From: Cryptomeria japonica | Lineage: Eukaryota > Streptophyta > Pinopsida > Cupressales > Cupressaceae | NCBI RefSeq assembly: GCF_030272615.1 | Contig: NC_081410.1 | Coordinates: 121,892,640-121,956,639 of the forward strand | Direction: 5' to 3' | Length of the DNA stretch: 64,000 bases | Part shown: piece after piece, positions 60,426 through 64,000 of the stretch | Layout: the number at the start of each line of letters is the position of its first letter | Numbering within the stretch: position 1 is the first letter of the stretch | Notes under the pieces: generated by a model | What the model was told of the DNA's origin: nothing | The model's database searches: none | Seen by the model: the letters and a program-made list of their open reading frames with translations, nothing else | Program-made: the position numbers and the translations under genes

Positions 60426-61780
60426 ATGGAAGGCTATAAACAATCACGCAGAATTATGAATCATCAAGAAGAATTGGATCATGCCAATCAAGTGATTGTA
60501 GACATGCAGAGACAAATGCAAAAATCACTGAAAGTCAGAAGAAGATTGTCTGATGATTTACAAGACTCACAAGAGTTGGTGGAACAAATTGAGACATCAT
60601 CTGAAAACAGCATATCAGAAGAGTTTGAAGAAATGATTGTAGAATTGAAAGAAAAGAACAAAGCACTTAATGATCAGCTAAAAGCAATGAAAAGGGAACA
60701 TGAGTACTTCAGCACATAGGTGACTGAAAAACTTGATGCATTGAGAATAGCTAAAGACAACATAAGAGATTTAGAAAGAGAAAAACAACAGCTAGAAGAA
60801 AAGGTATCTGAAAAGAATGATGAAATCACAAGGATGAGTTGAATTCAACACAATCTGTCTGATCAACTAGGCTATGCACATCATGAAGCAAATCTAAAAG
60901 AAAATGAGAATCAAGCATTGAAACTTCAATTATCAAGATTGACCGATGAACTTGAAGTAAAAAAGAAGTCAAAAGAAACACTAAAGAAAAGTTATGAAGC
61001 GTCAAGAATGTTGGATGAGCAACTAAACATAAGATCACCCAACAAATCTGTCAGATTCGGTTACAAAAGAAATAACTCTACCGACAAAGGAATCAACACC
61101 ACCAAGAAAGGAGAATCATCAAAAAGGTTGGAAACAAAGATAAATTGAAAGATAAGAAGCCTATTTGCAATTACTGTGGAAAACAAGGACAAACTGCCAA
61201 CATGTGCCGAATCAAAAAAGGTAAGCAACCAAATGTCACTAGGTCTGATACTTATTGTTACAATTGCAATAAATATGGTCACACATATAATCAATGTAGG
61301 ACAAAGTCTGTTAGCAATCATCAAAAGGCAAAATTCAAAGGGTTTTGCAAAAACTACAATAGATATGGACACAATACTGAGAAGTGTTGGTTTAAGCAGA
61401 AAAACTATATGTGGTTTTCACACCGAGCAAATACTAGAAGCTACCGAACTCACACAAATCATAACCAACAATATACTATAGTACCATGGGATTACAATAC
61501 AAGGATATGGTGTGAATGTTGTGGAAGGTATGGACATATAAGTGCCAACTGTATGATAAGGTTTGGAATAAACAATCGGAGATCATGGAGAAATCCTGGA
61601 ATGGCATGCTTTCATTGTCATAAAGTTGGACACTTGGCTAAAGATTGCAAAGATCAACCCAGAGGAGATCCTGAAGAGATAAGAATCAAATTACAGAAAA
61701 TCTAGAAAAAGAAGGAAAATGGGTCAAATAATGAAGAAAGCACCTTACCTACCGAGTTAGGTGCATTTACTTCTAATTAA
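60426..61780 (+). pseudogene. gag-like protein: coiled coil plus five zinc knuckles (element D)
   Basis: ATG at 60426 is about 50 bases after the primer site. The first 230 codons are charged and coiled-coil-like (DMQRQMQKSLKVRRRLSDDL and similar), with stops at 60717 and 60838. A frameshift in the A run near 61120 leads to the knuckles: CNYCGKQGQTANMC (His replaced by Gln), CYNCNKYGHTYNQC, CKNYNRYGHNTEKC (second Cys lost), CECCGRYGHISANC and CFHCHKVGHLAKDC, then a stop at 61703 and an acidic tail ending about 61780. The usual copia gag capsid domain is absent. Confidence 0.85.
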
Positions 61781-62298
61781 TCAATAAAGGTATGAAGGGA
61801 CTGCATTTTCACAAGGTTAGATCTTAACAGTTCCTATTTTAATCATGAACATAATTCCAAAATCTGCATACCTGAGATGAAATAACATTTTTTTTACTAT
61901 CTAGTCTATTGTGAAGTACCAGAGAAGTCGGTATATGCATTAACCTGTCTAGTCGGTAAAAGCATATAAGGAAGTTAGTCGATTTAGTGGAACCGAGTGC
62001 ACTTAATGCTTATCTTACCTAATTGCACGAAGCCCAATAAGGTAAAGGGTGTATTAAAGTTCTTTGTGCGGTCATTTTAAACTTACCAGTTTTCAAAAAG
62101 CAGAGCTAAGAAAATCAAAGGTGATCAAACATTTCTAGAGCGAATTCAAGGTATTTTCACACAATCTTAAACGCATTTTCAAGCAAGTTAACCGATCAAT
62201 ATCAGTTGTGAATATTTGCATTATATTTACTAAGTCGAAAGCGTTTTCTAGTTAGTTGAAACCCTAAGCTATTTTGTTAGTACAAATCCAAATTTGAA
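61781..62298. other. spacer between gag and ORF2 (element D)
   Basis: About 520 bases without a gene, corresponding to the 415-base spacer of element C. It may serve as a leader for ORF2 translation or a splice region; nothing specific is seen. Confidence 0.5.
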
Positions 62299-64000
62299 AT
62301 GGCTCCCAAGATGCAGAAACCTATTGTAGTTGAGACTATTGAGAAGCCCTCACTAAAGTATTCCTTACCTCCCAAAGTGGCATCTGAAACCGATGAGAAA
62401 ACTACATTTTCTCTTATTCCAGATAGGGTTCTGTTGGTTGAAGATGTTAGATTTTATACTAAGTGTCATGTTGAAGAGCTAGGTCATACCGAAATTAAGG
62501 ACATGTATGATGAATTATGCACCAATGGAATCCTAGATAGTAAGTTTGAGCATATAAAAGTTAAGGGATTGACTGAAGCCCTAACCTATCCTCAAGTTTT
62601 CAAACCCTAATGGGTCTTGAGAAGAGTGCATGACGACTTTATGTGGTTAGAGGATCAACTGTTCAAGATCTCCAAGGAGATTATTCACATAATAACCGGA
62701 TACCCTATATTCAACCATGCCCGAGCACAGAAGATGATTTCATAGAAGGAATTGATAACTTTAACCGAAATTGAGTCTAATTGTAGAGGTCTTAAGTTGA
62801 ATAATGTAACAGATGCAGAACTAAAGTTTGCAATTAGAGTCATTGGTTATTGTTTCTTCCAGTCGACAAGAGAAAATAGTGTACTGTGTGCAGCTGTAGA
62901 TTTGGCCTATAAAATTGTGAAAAAGGGTATGAAAGTTGATCTATGTGAAGTATTGTTGAAGAATCTTTTTGAAAATCTCAACACAATAAGGAAACCTAAG
63001 AAGAATAACACTGCTAACACACTAAAGTTTGGGTCACTCTTATTGTGTATGTTCTTCTATTTTTAGAAGTTATTTCCTTTAGTCAGTAACATTGTTTGGG
63101 AATTACACCGACCAATCACCCATCAGATAAATGATTTTATCAATCAGCTAGGTAATAATTTCAATGAGATAATGGATGATTACTTTAACAAATTTCAAGA
63201 AAAGATGCATAACAGGTACAGGATCCCACCTCAGCTAGCGGAAAAATATAAGGATACTATATGTTTTGAAGTGCACATCGACTACTGTTATGTCAATGCA
63301 GTAGAACCCAGAACTCAATCTTTACCGCATATGGGTTATGAGATTGATTTTGATATTACTCAACAGCAGATAGATGCCTTTCTGGCACTTCCAAGGCACT
63401 TGACCGAGATCAGGTATGGTACCTATGAAGAGGTTAAAGAAAAAGTAAAACTGAGCATAGTAGTACCAAAGGCTACCAGAAAAGCCACTAAAATGATCAA
63501 AGATTTAACTAAGAAATTTGGAGAAGGTTCTACCTCCACACTTACTAAGCCAGCAGGTAGGAAAAATGATCAACTTACAATTGAGGAAGAATTTGAAGCT
63601 CAAGAAGTAGCAATTACACTGAGCACCGAGTTGCCAAAGGGAAAAATTTTGAAAAGAAAGAAACAGGATACAACTAAGGTATCACCGACTCCACCAGTTA
63701 AGCAACATAACACTAGATCATCTACAGTGTCACCCAGTAAGAGGCAGAAAAATGTTGAATTGCCTAAGGTTACAAAGACTTATAGAAAGTCGACCAGGAG
63801 ACTCATTTTGAATAAGGAGTCAAGTGACACAGAATCCGAAGATGCAAATAAATTTCAGATTGTTAAAAGCACAAAGGAAGATGTACACAATGTTGACAAT
63901 TTTTGTGCAAAATTAAAACAATATGGAGGATTTGGGTCATTTAGGTATGTAAAATATGACTCTCAAACAGAAGAAGAGAAGAGGCAAATAGAAGAGTCAG
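62299..64000 (+). pseudogene. ORF2 of element D, unknown protein, runs off the window
   Basis: ATG at 62299 (MAPKMQKPIVVETIEKPS) opens a frame that stays in phase to 64000. Only three in-frame stops break it (62608, about 62743, 63064); the last 311 codons to the window end are open. Blocks shared with ORF2 of C: WVLRRVHDDFMWLEDQLFKI, AELKFAIRVIGYCFFQSTRE, LKFGSLLLCMFFYF, TICFEVHIDYCYVNAVEPRT and LPHMGYEIDFDI. After 63430 the sequence is basic and low in complexity (KGKILKRKKQD, STVSPSKRQK), possibly a nuclear or nucleic-acid binding tail. Function unknown. Confidence 0.8.

Larger units (their letters stand above)
59176..64000 (+). mobile_element. element D: copia-like LTR element with gag and ORF2, no pol seen
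   Basis: A 5' LTR (59176-60363), a primer binding site, a coiled-coil and zinc-knuckle gag, and an ORF2 that runs past the window end. The order and the ORF2 sequence match element C. It inserted in the copia-1 gag; the five bases before it are AGATC, the expected target duplication partner being outside the window. Whether pol follows ORF2 cannot be seen here, but C has none. Confidence 0.8.

Overview
The window looks like intergenic nuclear DNA of a seed plant with a large, repeat-filled genome, most likely a gymnosperm. It is AT-rich and I see no intact cellular gene. Almost every coding trace belongs to an LTR retrotransposon or a related mobile element, and all are broken by stops and frameshifts. 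The gymnosperm call is inference from the long decayed Tat-type Ty3 elements and the deep nesting.

Layout. (1) 1-3148 is LTR-like non-coding DNA with a dispersed repeat and two clusters of a TAGCACAT-type motif. (2) 3149-9151 is a decayed Ty3/gypsy Tat-lineage element (A) with domain order protease, G-patch, RT, RNase H, archaeal-type RNase H, integrase. (3) 10541-20042 is a sharply bounded GC-rich block of alternating long repeats full of small hairpins and a tRNA-like fold. It resembles organelle (mitochondrial) DNA in style, but I recognise no organelle gene. (4) 20043-24960 is AT-rich LTR-like sequence. (5) 24960-26208 and 37687-38515 (minus strand) are two halves of one plant-mobile-domain (PMD) coding region, split by an 11.5 kb insertion flanked by the same CTCCC. 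(6) That insertion holds a minus-strand copia-like element without pol (C: LTR, about 1,100-codon unknown ORF2, zinc-knuckle gag) joined to the tail and long LTR of a Ty3 element. (7) 39460-59175 is a Ty1/copia element whose gag is split by a 17.4 kb Tat-type Ty3 element (B, 41432-58836) with a GGTAT target duplication. (8) 59176 to the window end is a second pol-less copia-like element (D) of the same type as C, inserted in the same gag.

Most interesting content. Elements C and D share a large unknown ORF2 after a multi-CCHC gag, at clear protein-level similarity. Element B has LTRs of 5.4 and 5.9 kb, each carrying a remnant of a roughly 980-codon ORF. B also has its archaeal-type RNase H before the RT, whereas A has it after the RNase H. 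All element boundaries and similarities were read by eye; no alignment or database search was run.
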